Assembly: GCF_030161115.1 (NCBI RefSeq)
Contig: NZ_BSPQ01000001.1
Coordinates: 434,001 to 498,000 of the forward strand
From: Psychromonas marina
GTDB taxonomy: Bacteria > Pseudomonadota > Gammaproteobacteria > Enterobacterales > Psychromonadaceae
Direction of reading: 5' to 3'
DNA: 64,000 nt
The notes under the pieces were generated by a model. The model was not told the origin of the DNA, did no database searches, and saw only the letters and a program-made list of their open reading frames with translations. Numbering within the stretch: position 1 is the first letter of the stretch; the number at the start of each line of letters is the position of its first letter. Positions 27,835-39,276 of the stretch are shown piece by piece. A program made the translations under genes and the position numbers.

Positions 27835-28818
27835 TTATGCTCCCTTACGTAGGCGAGGATCTAGCAATACATAAAGCATGTCGGCTAGTAAATTGAAGAA
27901 CAGCATGAATAGCGTCATTACCAATAATTGACCTTGTAGTACTTGGTAATCACGTGCATTAATCGCATTAAGTAGCACCGTGCCAAGACCCGGGTAGTTA
28001 AAGATAATTTCGATAATCATCTGACCACCAATCGCCATCCCTAAAGACATTGAAAGAGCGGTAACACTTGGTAGCATTGCATTACGTGCTGCATAGTTAA
28101 ATACCACACGGTTTTCGCTTAATCCCTTACCTTTGGCCATCGTGATGTAATCTTCGCCGAGTAAGTTGATCATGTTGTTACGCATTGCAATTAAGAAGCC
28201 ACCGATTTGCACGATTGATGCACCGATTAGTGGTAACACGGCATGATAAGCAACATTTTTTAAGAATTCCCAGCTAGTCCAGTCAGGCGTTAACCCTGGC
28301 GAGTATGCGTAACCGGTTGGGAACCACTGCAAGCCCACCGCGAACACAAACATCAGCAGCATGGCGGTTACCACCTGCGGTACCGCTTGGAAGACCAACA
28401 TCCCAGGGGAGATAATCGCATCGAATTTACTGCCACGTGTCCACGCCGCAAAAATACCTAATACAGAACCGAGTGTGAACGATAAAAGTACCGCGCTACC
28501 CGCTAAAAACAGTGACCAACCAACTGCATTACCTAATACCGTGTTTACTGATAATGGGTAGAACTGCACTGAGACACCTAAGTCCCAAGTTAATACGCTT
28601 TTAATGTACATACCAAACTGTACGATCAACGGACCATCAACGAAGCCCAATAGTTCTTTCATCGCTGCAATACGCTCAGGAGTAACCTGCACGGTTGCAT
28701 TCGCGAACATCATGGTAACTGGGTCACCAGGCATCGCGCGCGGAATAATAAAGTTTAAGGTTGCCGCAAATAGCAACGCAATAAAGTAAAACGATAATCG
28801 TCTTAAGAAAAACCCCAT
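27835..28818 (-). CDS. Chitin-oligosaccharide ABC transporter permease (DppB-like)
   Basis: A 327-residue permease with six membrane helices, beginning MGFFLRRLSFYFIALLFAATLNFIIPRAMPGDP (shown in part), the typical DppB/OppB opening with the PGDP motif. The EAA loop is around TMAKGKGLSENRVVFNYAARN. It is the first transporter cistron after the binding-protein gene, from which it is separated by about 220 bases with a terminator-like hairpin. Confidence 0.9.
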   Translation of the reverse strand: MGFFLRRLSFYFIALLFAATLNFIIPRAMPGDPVTMMFANATVQVTPERIAAMKELLGFVDGPLIVQFGMYIKSVLTWDLGVSVQFYPLSVNTVLGNAVGWSLFLAGSAVLLSFTLGSVLGIFAAWTRGSKFDAIISPGMLVFQAVPQVVTAMLLMFVFAVGLQWFPTGYAYSPGLTPDWTSWEFLKNVAYHAVLPLIGASIVQIGGFLIAMRNNMINLLGEDYITMAKGKGLSENRVVFNYAARNAMLPSVTALSMSLGMAIGGQMIIEIIFNYPGLGTVLLNAINARDYQVLQGQLLVMTLFMLFFNLLADMLYVLLDPRLRKGA

Positions 28819-29002
28819 AACTTACACCTTAATAATCCATCACTTTATTCGTACTGATTACGGAGTAATGGAATATGAATTACGACCTAATGAGTCATAA
28901 CAATAATAATAAAAACCGGGAAGGAGAAAGGCGCAGCACTCTGTGCACAAACCTACAAATCACCAACAAATTAACAAACCCGTAACATAAAGACATTCAA
29001 TT

Positions 29003-29028
29003 AAAAAAGGCACACAATGTGTGCCTTT
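29003..29028 (-). terminator. Attenuating terminator between the binding protein and the permeases
   Basis: AAAGGCACAC (29006-29015) pairs perfectly with GTGTGCCTTT (29019-29028) around three bases, and TTTTTT follows on the minus strand. It sits just after the binding-protein stop, in the place where transporter operons often reduce downstream expression relative to the binding protein. Confidence 0.8.
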
Positions 29029-29038
29029 CGAAAACCGC

Positions 29039-30709
29039 TTATTTAGCTGGTTTTAAGTCTAATACTTGGAGTAGACGCTCAGGAATGCCAGCCCAAATCA
29101 TTGGGCGACCTTCTGGGTTTTTCTCATTCCACCAACCAGTGAAACGTCCTGTGTTGTATTGGAAACCGTACAGGCCAGACATAACAGGAATCGTTACTTG
29201 ATTCTCCGCGATAATTGCTTGAATTTGATTAGCAATTTTCATCTGTTCTGCTTTATCAGCTGTTTTGTAGAAGCTACCTAATAACGAATCAACTTCCTCA
29301 TTTTTCCAGTGATGCATTGCAAAACGTGGCGATGCAGAGTTTTGGAATTTAGAGTTATAACCGCTATCCCAGTATGTGTATGGGTCTGAACCGTGGAAGT
29401 AGTTTGTGTAAGCTACGTCGTAAGTCGCATCTTGCATCGCTTTGTTGTATACAGCGAAATCAGGTGTACGCGCTTTAGCTTGGATGCCGACTTCTTCTAG
29501 TTGTTCAACAGCAAGTTGTACCGTGTTGTTGAAATCAGACCAGCCGTTTGGAGATTGAATTTCAAGAACAAAAGACTTACCCGATGGCGTATCAACAAAA
29601 CCATCATCATTTACGTCTTTGAAGCCTGCTTTAGCCAATAACGCTTTAGCACCATCGATGTTGTAAGTGTTGAATTTTTTGTATTTGTTATGAACCGCTT
29701 CATCCGACCAAGCTTCAAATGCGTAACCAAGACCCGATGCGAAGTCATTCGTTACACCTGCACCGTAAAATGCGATGTCGATAATTGTTTGACGGTCAAT
29801 CGCCATTGAGAATGCACGACGGAAGTCAACGTTAGTTAACGCTTCGTTTTTCGCAGCATCCGGGTTGTTGAAGTTAACAACAAATGCTTGTGTACCCGCT
29901 GGCGTCATCCAGTATTTGTGGTTAGGGTTTTTAGACGCGTAGGTTTTATCAATATCTGGAATGAAAGATGAAGACCAATCGATTTCAGAATTAATTGCTT
30001 TAGCAAGGAACTGATCATTGTTCGCAATTTGTGGCATACGGATACAATCTACATTCAGATTCTCAGCATCCCAGTAAGTTGCTTCTGTACATTGAACATA
30101 GAGTGTCGGTGTGAATGTTTCAATCGCAGTGAACGGACCTGTACCGACTGGGTTTTCATTCATAAACTCTTCTGGCTTATCAACTTTTGACCAGATATGT
30201 TGTGGTACAACAGGTACTTTAACAATATCGTAAGGTGCGTTTGAATTTGCTTCAGTTAACGTAAACTCAACTTTATATTCATTGATTTTTTTAGCGGCTG
30301 TGACCACTTTGTTTGCACCTGTTTGATCAAGACCAGGCTTAGTTTTAAGAAGGTTGAATGTGTAAACAACATCATCTGCAGTGTATTTTTCACCATCAGA
30401 CCATTTAACACCTTCACGGATATCAAATGTAACAGACATCAAGTCTTTTGACATTTCGAAACCTGTTGCTAGACGAAACACCGGAGTATTACCTTTCATT
30501 TCATTAAATACAGCCATTGGCTCGTAGATAAAGTCAGTGGTTGTACGTAGGTTCGTTGCTAAGAACGGGTTAAAGTTACGAATTAAAGTAGGGTAAAAAT
30601 CAGGAACGATTGTTACTTCACTTTTTGCAACGGCAACCTGAGGTGCTAATGTCGCTGATGCGGCTAATACGAGGGCTGTTATTTTCGTTTTCTTAAAATT
30701 GGCAAACAT
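29039..30709 (-). CDS. cbp: Periplasmic chitin-oligosaccharide-binding protein
   Basis: A 556-residue SBP family 5 protein with a signal peptide ending near ATLAPQVAVA. The mature sequence has the typical motifs of oligosaccharide members, such as VTFDIREGVKWSDGEKYTADDV (in part) and FRRAFSMAIDRQTI. It delivers (GlcNAc)n to the ABC importer. In Vibrio the orthologue also holds ChiS inactive until ligand binds; here chiS is divergent next door, so the same control is likely. AAGGATT lies upstream of the ATG. It heads the operon that runs down to the mutase at 16897. Confidence 0.9.
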   Translation of the reverse strand: MFANFKKTKITALVLAASATLAPQVAVAKSEVTIVPDFYPTLIRNFNPFLATNLRTTTDFIYEPMAVFNEMKGNTPVFRLATGFEMSKDLMSVTFDIREGVKWSDGEKYTADDVVYTFNLLKTKPGLDQTGANKVVTAAKKINEYKVEFTLTEANSNAPYDIVKVPVVPQHIWSKVDKPEEFMNENPVGTGPFTAIETFTPTLYVQCTEATYWDAENLNVDCIRMPQIANNDQFLAKAINSEIDWSSSFIPDIDKTYASKNPNHKYWMTPAGTQAFVVNFNNPDAAKNEALTNVDFRRAFSMAIDRQTIIDIAFYGAGVTNDFASGLGYAFEAWSDEAVHNKYKKFNTYNIDGAKALLAKAGFKDVNDDGFVDTPSGKSFVLEIQSPNGWSDFNNTVQLAVEQLEEVGIQAKARTPDFAVYNKAMQDATYDVAYTNYFHGSDPYTYWDSGYNSKFQNSASPRFAMHHWKNEEVDSLLGSFYKTADKAEQMKIANQIQAIIAENQVTIPVMSGLYGFQYNTGRFTGWWNEKNPEGRPMIWAGIPERLLQVLDLKPAK

Positions 30710-31354
30710 TTAGTAATCCTTACTATTATTTTAACAATTAATATTTGTTATCTAACCCTGCTTATTCATAAACAGGAAGCCAGAAACAAGTAGATTTAAA
30801 ACCAACACGTTAATAGATAAAAAAATTTTGGTGCGTGGCTTCTGCTAACAAGAAGACTACAGCGACCAATGCCAGTCAACAGCCCGCTCCGTGAAAAACG
30901 TCAATTTAATCCGTATATACGTTAAAAACGTCAATTCCTTATTTTCAAAATCACTATTTAGTGACCATTTTTTATGCGACAGATCACCTTTAATTCACAC
31001 CACAAAAGAAGTAAAAAGAAAGGTGAAATTCAAAATGCACACTAAAATCAACAGGTTGTAAAATAGCAGCTAATTTGGAAATGAAAAAAAATTACTTATT
31101 TTTAAAAAAATAAAGTTTTGCCGATTCGTTGTGACACTGCTCTCAGTTTATGAAATAGTCTTAACGAAAACATCAATTAACTGAGGTTTAAGCTTAAATC
31201 GTGCTAAATTTAGCCTTAATTTAGTGTAACAAAAAGTAAAAACGCACGCTAAAAAGCACTTTATTTGCAGCATATTATTAGTGCAAAAGTACAACAACAA
31301 TATTTAAAAAACGTTCTCTTTTCCTATTTAGTTTAACCACTTGGCTTATTGAAG
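30710..31354. promoter_or_regulatory. 645-base divergent control region between cbp and chiS
   Basis: AT-rich and without a convincing gene. It contains a direct repeat AAAAACGTCAATT at 30894-30906 and 30924-30936 (30 bases start to start), a weaker third copy GAAAACATCAATT at 31166-31178, and a CRP-like TGTGA-CACTGC-TCTCA at 31130-31145. In Vibrio, ChiS itself binds the promoter of this operon, and chitin genes respond to CRP. The repeats are seen; their use by ChiS is inference. Confidence 0.5.
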
Positions 31355-34300
31355 ATGTATAAAACACAACATACTAAAAAACTTAAAAATACCGTGATGC
31401 TCGCTTTTCTTGCTTTAAGTATTATTCCGCTCACACTCATTTCACTGTTTTTTCTTTATACACAAAGCCAAGACCTCACTGAGCAAAGTAAACTTCAACT
31501 CACCGCGCTACGCGATAATCAAGCGCTGCAAATCCAAAACTACTTCCAAAGCCAAGAATCGAAAGTACGTAGCTTTGCACGATCGGAATTAGGTATCGCT
31601 AGTGGGGGGCGATTTTATGGTCTTGTTGCTGCTTTTGATCATTTGGGTAGCGATGAAAAAGAAGCGCAGTCCCATGCAAAGAAACGCTATGTAGTGGGAA
31701 GTGGCGATGTTAAAAACAGCGTCATAGATAATACATCACCTAACTATATGGGCAGCGAACGCTATCGATTAATCCACAAACGCTATCACCATCGCTACAT
31801 TGACCTACTTGCGAACTCTGACTTTGATGACATTTTATTGGTCAGCTTAGAGGGTACTGTTGTTTATTCGGTAAAGAAAAACATCGACTATGGCAGTAAC
31901 CTTAATAACAAAAAACTAATTGGAAGCGCCTTAGCCAATACCTTTATAAGCGTTTCTGAGCAAGTTAAAGAGAGTAATGAGAAAAATATACCGGTTGTTT
32001 TTTCTGACTTTAATGAACAACAAGGTGAACAAATAGCTTGGTTTGCAGCACCTATTGCAGAACGAGGCTTTCTGCATAGTTTTGTTTTCTTTAAGTTAAA
32101 TAACGATAAATTAACAACACTGTTAAACAAAGACAACAGAGGGAAAATGGATACAATCCTGACGGATATGCAATCAATATCGCGTATCCGATTGGCAGAC
32201 AATGAAGCGTTAAAGATAAAAGAAGCAAGTATTAAACAAGCTATCCATGGCTTTACATCAGTCGATAGCTTTGAAAACAGTAAAGGTGAAAATGTATTAG
32301 CTGCATTTACTCCTATAACCATTCAAAACAAAACCTGGGCACTGGCGATTGAGTTACCTGAAAAAATTGCTTATGCACGCATTAGACAACTTGAAAAAAT
32401 ATTTATTTTTACCCTGCTTGTTGCACTTATGATGGTCGCTATCGCATCACACTATCTATCTAACTCGATTACGGCACCTATTTTAAATTTAGCGTGGATC
32501 GCTGAACGTATTGCCGCAGGCGATCTTAATCAACGCGTCAATGGTACCGAACGCAGTGATGAGATTGGTCGCTTAGCGATTAGTTTTGCACGGATGAAAC
32601 GATCTATCCGAGAGAAGCTGCAATTAATTAATGAACAAAAAGCGGAGTTAGAGACCAACCTTACCCTTATCCAGCAACAGAACAACGACTTACAACTAAC
32701 TGATAAACTTAAAGATGAGTTTTTAGCGACGACATCACACGAACTACGCACCCCATTACATGGCATGTTAGGTATCACTGAAACTTTAAAATCAGGTGCT
32801 TATGGTAATTTAACGACAGAACAACAGTATCAACTTGAAATAATTAATAATAGTGGGCACCGCTTAGCTAACCTTGTTGATGATCTTCTTGATTATCATA
32901 AAATTCGTTATGGAAATCTTCATATTAATAACAGTGCCGTTGACCTTTCTTCAGCCGTTCATCTCGTATTGGAATTATCAAAACATCTACTTGAAAACAA
33001 ACCATTACGTATTATCAATCAAATACCAGAAGATCTAGGGCTAGTTATTGCCGATGAACAGCGCCTTGAACAGGTCTTATATAACCTTATTGGCAATGCG
33101 ATAAAATACACAACGGAAGGTAAGATCATCATCTGTTCAAAGCAACTTGATGATAAAATTCAAGTACAAGTGATTGATACGGGACAAGGCATTGATGCCG
33201 CGCAGCTAGAACAAATATTTGAGCCCTTAAGCCAAGCAAGCGTTGATAGCCCCTATTATCGACAAGGTGCAGGGCTAGGCTTATCAATCAGTCGCCAACT
33301 TATTGAATTGATGGGAGGTCGCTTACATGTCAGTAGCCAACAACACATCGGCACCACTTTTAGCTTTACCCTGCCGGTTGCTTCAGAATCAGAGAGTAGA
33401 GATATTAATTTAACGCATACGCAACACTTTCAAGCGCCGGCACCCTATCAGCAAATAAATGTTACCACTGACTCGTTACCGATTAATCCTAATGCCCCAC
33501 TGCTGATCGTTGCCGATGATGAAGCGGTTAATTTACAAGTATTAGTGAGCTTTTTACGCTTAGCAGGATATCGCGTTAAAACGGCGACTAACGGAGAAGA
33601 AACTCTACAGCTTATCACTGAAGAGCAACCAGCCCTTCTATTACTCGACGTCATGATGCCAGGCATGAGCGGTTATGAAGTTTGCAAAGCTATTCGTAAA
33701 AAACATGATAAATTCGAACTACCGATTATTATGCTTACCGCACTTAATCAAAGTAAGGACAGAGTGCGTGGCTTTGAAGCTGGCGCCAATGATTATGTTA
33801 ATAAACCCTTTAACCAAAAAGAGTTAACGACTCGTATTACTGCACATATGCAGGCGACTAAAGCACAGGCGCTAAGCAATGAAAATATTCACCTAGAAAA
33901 GACAGTAAAAGAGCATCAATTAGTTGAAGCTTGCTTACAGGGAACACAAGCACACCTTTTCACCCTGCTTGAACATAGTCCAGATGCGATTTTATGTATT
34001 CGTTACGATGAAAAAATACATTTTGCCAATCATAATGCCGGCAAATTATTCAAACGTAGCCCACAGCAGTTAGCACATTATAACCTTGAAGATATTCTCA
34101 TAAAGCGCAGCTTAAAACTCCAAGAGCAACATATTAATGAACTTGATATCTACATAGAGGGTAAAGTAACCAAAGTAGAAGCGACTATTATTCCACTGCC
34201 TACACAGTCAGGCTTGCACTCACTGATCATTTTTTGTACCGACAACAGTTATGATGCACAGCGTATTAATAACCTTGAAAAGGCAGTTGATGCGCTCTCT

Positions 34301-34714
34301 AGTTATGCATTTGACGGTAATAGCGAACAGTTACAAATACTCAAAGAGCTAGGTGGAGAGTTCACTCGTTTAGCGGATAAAGCAAAAGGTTCAGGTAATG
34401 ATAAAAAGCGACTCAAACGAGAATTGTTGGTCAATATAATGACCCAAGTGATGGACTACTGGGAGCAAGAAAGTGGGAAAACTAAATTTGAACTTGCCGA
34501 ACAAAGCCAATTATGGAAAGTTTATTTAGATAGAAGCACATTACAAACACGTACATTGGATAAATATCTACATATTGAGACGTTACCTAAAACACCGCGT
34601 TGGCGGACGGTGTTAAGTACCATTGATTATGTGCTGGCAAACTGTGACAGTGAAAACAAGCAACGAGAAAAAATAGAAAAGCTACGTTTACAACTGCAAA
34701 AACTATTAGCTTAA
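31355..34714 (+). CDS. chiS: Chitin-sensing hybrid histidine kinase and DNA-binding regulator ChiS
   Basis: A 1119-residue protein (Vibrio ChiS is about 1129). Membrane segments lie at about 13-35 and 345-365 around a large periplasmic domain. HAMP follows, then a short coiled coil, HisKA with His462 in TTSHELRTPLHG, HATPase, a receiver with Asp765 in LLLLDVMMPG, a PAS-like region, and a basic C-terminal region from about 965 onward (KKRLKRELLVNIM, YLDRSTLQTRTLDKYL). The latter corresponds to the DNA-binding domain described for Vibrio ChiS. It is divergent from the operon it should activate. I start at ATG 31355; a TTG two codons earlier is also in frame, and the ribosome site is weak. Confidence 0.92.
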   Translation: MYKTQHTKKLKNTVMLAFLALSIIPLTLISLFFLYTQSQDLTEQSKLQLTALRDNQALQIQNYFQSQESKVRSFARSELGIASGGRFYGLVAAFDHLGSDEKEAQSHAKKRYVVGSGDVKNSVIDNTSPNYMGSERYRLIHKRYHHRYIDLLANSDFDDILLVSLEGTVVYSVKKNIDYGSNLNNKKLIGSALANTFISVSEQVKESNEKNIPVVFSDFNEQQGEQIAWFAAPIAERGFLHSFVFFKLNNDKLTTLLNKDNRGKMDTILTDMQSISRIRLADNEALKIKEASIKQAIHGFTSVDSFENSKGENVLAAFTPITIQNKTWALAIELPEKIAYARIRQLEKIFIFTLLVALMMVAIASHYLSNSITAPILNLAWIAERIAAGDLNQRVNGTERSDEIGRLAISFARMKRSIREKLQLINEQKAELETNLTLIQQQNNDLQLTDKLKDEFLATTSHELRTPLHGMLGITETLKSGAYGNLTTEQQYQLEIINNSGHRLANLVDDLLDYHKIRYGNLHINNSAVDLSSAVHLVLELSKHLLENKPLRIINQIPEDLGLVIADEQRLEQVLYNLIGNAIKYTTEGKIIICSKQLDDKIQVQVIDTGQGIDAAQLEQIFEPLSQASVDSPYYRQGAGLGLSISRQLIELMGGRLHVSSQQHIGTTFSFTLPVASESESRDINLTHTQHFQAPAPYQQINVTTDSLPINPNAPLLIVADDEAVNLQVLVSFLRLAGYRVKTATNGEETLQLITEEQPALLLLDVMMPGMSGYEVCKAIRKKHDKFELPIIMLTALNQSKDRVRGFEAGANDYVNKPFNQKELTTRITAHMQATKAQALSNENIHLEKTVKEHQLVEACLQGTQAHLFTLLEHSPDAILCIRYDEKIHFANHNAGKLFKRSPQQLAHYNLEDILIKRSLKLQEQHINELDIYIEGKVTKVEATIIPLPTQSGLHSLIIFCTDNSYDAQRINNLEKAVDALSSYAFDGNSEQLQILKELGGEFTRLADKAKGSGNDKKRLKRELLVNIMTQVMDYWEQESGKTKFELAEQSQLWKVYLDRSTLQTRTLDKYLHIETLPKTPRWRTVLSTIDYVLANCDSENKQREKIEKLRLQLQKLLA

Positions 34715-34725
34715 GGCGGCTTGCT

Positions 34726-35268
34726 TTAATCTAATAAGCTAAAGTAATGTTGCCAATCAAAGCACTCTCCGGGATCATTTTTACGACCCGGAGCAATATC
34801 ACTATGGCCCGTAATTCGCTGCTTAGTTAGCTGCGGATAATGATAAATTAAGTAATCAGTCAGTTTAGCTAACGCCATATATTGCGCCTGTGTATATTCA
34901 GATTTATCAGTGCCCTCTAACTCAATACCAATCGAGTAATCATTACACGCTTCTACATTGTTAAAGCGAGAGACACCCGCATGCCAAGCACGCTTTACGA
35001 AGGGAACATATTGCTCAACATGGCCATCTCGACGAATCACACAATGCGCTGAAACTTCAAGTCCGTTTAAATCGGCAAAGGTCTCATGTTCATTACAGTC
35101 TAAGCAGCCAGTAAAGAGTTGCTCAACCTGTTTTCCACCATAAACACCCTCCGGTAAGCTAATGCAATGAATAACGAGCAAACTGATTTGAACCCCCTCT
35201 GGGCGATGATTAAAATAAGGGGAGCATTTCTGTTCTGCGTCTTTGTAAATACCAATTGAATTTATCAA
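34726..35268 (-). CDS. ampD: 1,6-anhydro-N-acetylmuramyl-L-alanine amidase AmpD
   Basis: AmpD cleaves anhydro-muropeptides in cell-wall recycling and so affects AmpC induction. The 180-residue amidase_2 protein has the zinc ligands His34, His155 and Asp165 (GHSDIAPGRKNDPGE) and Glu116 in IGIELEGTD. The start is uncertain. TTG at 35268 gives MINSIGIYKDAEQ with AAGGAG six bases upstream. A GTG at 35272 in the next frame gives VIDKFNWYLQ, which also looks like the family N-terminus but would need a one-base deletion in the AAA run at 35242-35244 to join. Tail to tail with chiS, 11 bases apart. Confidence 0.88.
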   Translation of the reverse strand: MINSIGIYKDAEQKCSPYFNHRPEGVQISLLVIHCISLPEGVYGGKQVEQLFTGCLDCNEHETFADLNGLEVSAHCVIRRDGHVEQYVPFVKRAWHAGVSRFNNVEACNDYSIGIELEGTDKSEYTQAQYMALAKLTDYLIYHYPQLTKQRITGHSDIAPGRKNDPGECFDWQHYFSLLD

Positions 35269-35603
35269 TCACAACTCCTTGAATATTAATGCCGTTGCAC
35301 ACTTTATCTACAATATATACGAAGACTGTGATTAAACCTAATTTGCCGCTTCGGGTATGAACTTCGAGTAACGAATCTCGAAGACCAATTGGGTTTCGCA
35401 ACTAGTGACTTGAAGCACGCAGCTATTTTCCAGCAGGCAATACAAATCCACACCGAAGTGAGGATTTAAATCACAGGCTACTTAGTGGCTCACAGATACT
35501 TTTCCACAGGAAAAAAATCCCTACCGAAGTGAGGATTTAAAACACAGGCTGCGAGCTGCAAATTTCGTGGCTCGATACTCGCAGCTACTTTTCTACAGGC
35601 AAA

Positions 35604-35755
35604 AAAATCCCCGGATTTAAATCTTAAGGTTTAAAACTCAGTATTCACTTAACCTTTAACGACCTTAAGACCCTTGTATGGTGCAGCAGCGCCAAGAGCT
35701 TCTTCGATACGTAGAAGTTGGTTGCCCGTAGTTAATAAAGAGCTGCAACACGATT
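35604..35755 (-). pseudogene. Truncated second copy of the eno 3' end
   Basis: About 75 bases at 35650-35723 are nearly identical to the end of eno, shifted by about 210 bases. Translated on the minus strand they give [16 protein letters not shown], then KGLKVVKG and a stop, compared with NGLKEVKGQ and a stop in the intact gene. Similarity continues into the 3' flank (GGATTTAAATCTTAAGGTTTAAAA). On the far side it breaks off after GGTTG, with a short further match, GCAACACGAT. There is no start and no upstream coding part, so it is not expressed as enolase. Confidence 0.85.
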
Positions 35756-35798
35756 TAAGCAACTTGTTGCTTTTGCCTTTAATTACCAATCGACAGAC

Positions 35799-35827
35799 AA
35801 AAAAAATCCCCGCATAAGCGAGGATTT
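35799..35827 (-). terminator. Rho-independent terminator of eno
   Basis: AAATCCCCGC (35804-35813) pairs with GCGAGGATTT (35818-35827) with one wobble pair in RNA and a TAAT-type loop. On the minus strand an eight-base T run follows. Confidence 0.9.
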
Positions 35828-35856
35828 AAATCTTAAGGTTTAAAATTCAGTAAAAA

Positions 35857-37173
<1,317 letters not shown>

Positions 37174-37301
37174 TTAAAATTAAGTTTAAAAATTTGTCTT
37201 CTATTACATTTTGCTAGTTTGTTACGGCCCATCTAGACCGTAACTAAGTCACACTTTATTGCGTAAGTTTCTAATAAAATTTGATGCTGTGTCAACAAAA
37301 A

Positions 37302-39276
<1,975 letters not shown>

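Larger units (their letters stand above)
35273..35856. repeat. 584-base spacer with a truncated eno tail and decayed terminator copies
   Basis: No gene. It holds the eno 3'-end copy at 35604-35755, the true eno terminator, and two partial repeats around ACCGAAGTGAGGATTTAAA at 35452-35470 and 35523-35541, each followed by CACAGGCT and preceded by a CAGG-plus-A run. GCTGCGAG (35548-35555) and CTCGCAGC (35578-35585) form a perfect inverted repeat. The order suggests serial duplications of the eno 3' flank with progressive decay. Confidence 0.75.

Noticed and set aside
30869..30925. An 18-codon frame starting MPVNSPLREKR upstream of chiS as a leader peptide
   Set aside because: There is no ribosome site, and it overlaps the direct repeats; chance frame in a control region.
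35210..35401. A separate small gene overlapping the ampD start
   Set aside because: Only its last 20 residues resemble anything, and these match the AmpD N-terminus in a shifted frame.
35273..35856. A CRISPR-like repeat array in the eno-ampD spacer
   Set aside because: Repeats are few, uneven and degenerate, and are explained as copies of the eno 3' flank.
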